Source: Amphibalanus amphitrite (Eukaryota > Arthropoda > Thecostraca > Balanomorpha > Balanidae). Taken from it: 64,000 nucleotides of DNA. The DNA lies in NCBI RefSeq assembly GCF_019059575.1, contig NW_024881501.1, positions 1,178,001-1,242,000 of the forward strand. The letters run 5' to 3'. The stretch's first letter is position 1, and every line of letters begins with the position of its first letter. The position numbers and the translations under genes are program-made. Positions 63,415 to 64,000 of the stretch are shown one piece after another. The notes beneath the pieces are model-generated. The model had not been told where the DNA came from, made no database searches, and was given only the letters and a program-made list of their open reading frames with translations.

Positions 63415-64000
63415 TTAACCCTCGCCCATGTAGGGGGGGTGGTTGGTGCAACCCCCCCCCCCTGAGGCTTTTCGGAAATAGTGCAAAAACGGCGGCGCGC
63501 AGCGCTGCCAAATTTTGGGTACCTTATGGGGCAAGCCTTGCGCATCTTTTGATAAAAAAAAATTTGACCGGGTCATGTCAGGTCACGGAGTTATGACGTC
63601 ACAAAGGGAACAGCCTCCGGCCGGATTTTCACAAACTGAGTGCCAACGCCCGAGGTTTCCTGCCGGTGGTACGGTCATCGGTTGATGGATCGTGATGAAA
63701 CTTCCCATGCATGTTGGGGCAAGTATTGGCTATCATATGGTATAAGAAACTTGACCGGGTCAGGTCAGGTCACGGAGCTATGACGTCACAAGAGGAACAG
63801 CGTCCGGTACTATTTTTGAAAAGCGCCCGAACCACTATTTTGCTAATTCTTGTCACCTCAATGGGAATATGCAGCAATATTAGCTTCTATAGGGAGCAAA
63901 TGGACCTCCGAAATCCAAAAATACAATCAGATTTCAAAAATTTAAATTTTGATTTTTCGAATTTCTGCCGCCGACTGTGACCTTGCCGACTTCCGGCGCT
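63415..64000 (-). mobile_element. TTAA element P14, cut by window edge
   Basis: Starts TTAACCCTCGCCCATGTAGGG, hairpin spacer tggttggtgca with a C-run, then cggcggcgcgcagcgctgcc as in the right (inverted) ends of P1 and P10. Two GGAGTTATGACGTCAC-type segments (63590 and 63775) form an internal duplication. The distal end is outside the window. Confidence 0.75.

Overview
This is animal nuclear DNA: GT-AG (and two GC-AG) introns, GC-rich exons inside AT-rich repeat DNA, and no prokaryotic gene organisation. The protein repertoire and the mix of piggyBac-, hAT- and Tc1/mariner-type elements, a Penelope retroelement and tRNA-derived SINEs would suit an arthropod (perhaps a crustacean), but I cannot name the species.

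Genes. (1) 2672-2797 (+) is the last coding exon of an S9B dipeptidyl-peptidase (DPP4/6/10-like) gene. (2) 24152-24418 (-) is a complete, intronless PCC1/LAGE3 gene (KEOPS complex, tRNA t6A modification). (3) 6348-24106 (-) is a complete mitochondrial leucyl-tRNA synthetase gene (LARS2), which I resolve into 12 exons encoding about 889 residues. Its ATG lies 45 nt downstream of the PCC1 stop, on the same strand and in the same frame, so the two tRNA genes may share one transcript. (4) 44079-62819 (-) holds the last four coding exons of a junctophilin gene, including the C-terminal membrane anchor; its MORN-repeat exons lie beyond the right edge.

Repeats. Almost every LARS2 and junctophilin intron has its own private minisatellite, and several of these are copies of the adjacent splice site. 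A 2.7-kb array of a 22-bp unit fills one junctophilin intron. The non-genic DNA is dominated by about a dozen 0.9-1.5-kb elements with TTAA target duplications and CCC ends. They have long subterminal G-run/C-run hairpins and carry dense AGGTCA and TGACGTCA motifs. Each subfamily carries its own terminal tag at both ends. Other mobile DNA: a 5'-truncated non-LTR retrotransposon in LARS2 intron 11 split by two younger transposons, two copies of a 2.8-kb hAT-type element with perfect 8-bp duplications, short hAT MITEs, a Penelope-like element (RT plus GIY-YIG) with a 12-bp duplication, and a 2-kb foldback holding two head-to-head tRNA-derived SINEs.

Layout: 1-2.5 kb satellite and TTAA element; 2.5-4.4 kb DPP 3' end; 4.4-5.9 kb inverted-repeat element; 6.3-24.4 kb LARS2/PCC1; 24.6-44 kb repeat-only DNA with the Penelope element, framed by a large inverted repeat (26.0 and 40.8 kb); 44-62.8 kb junctophilin; 63.4 kb to the end, another TTAA element.
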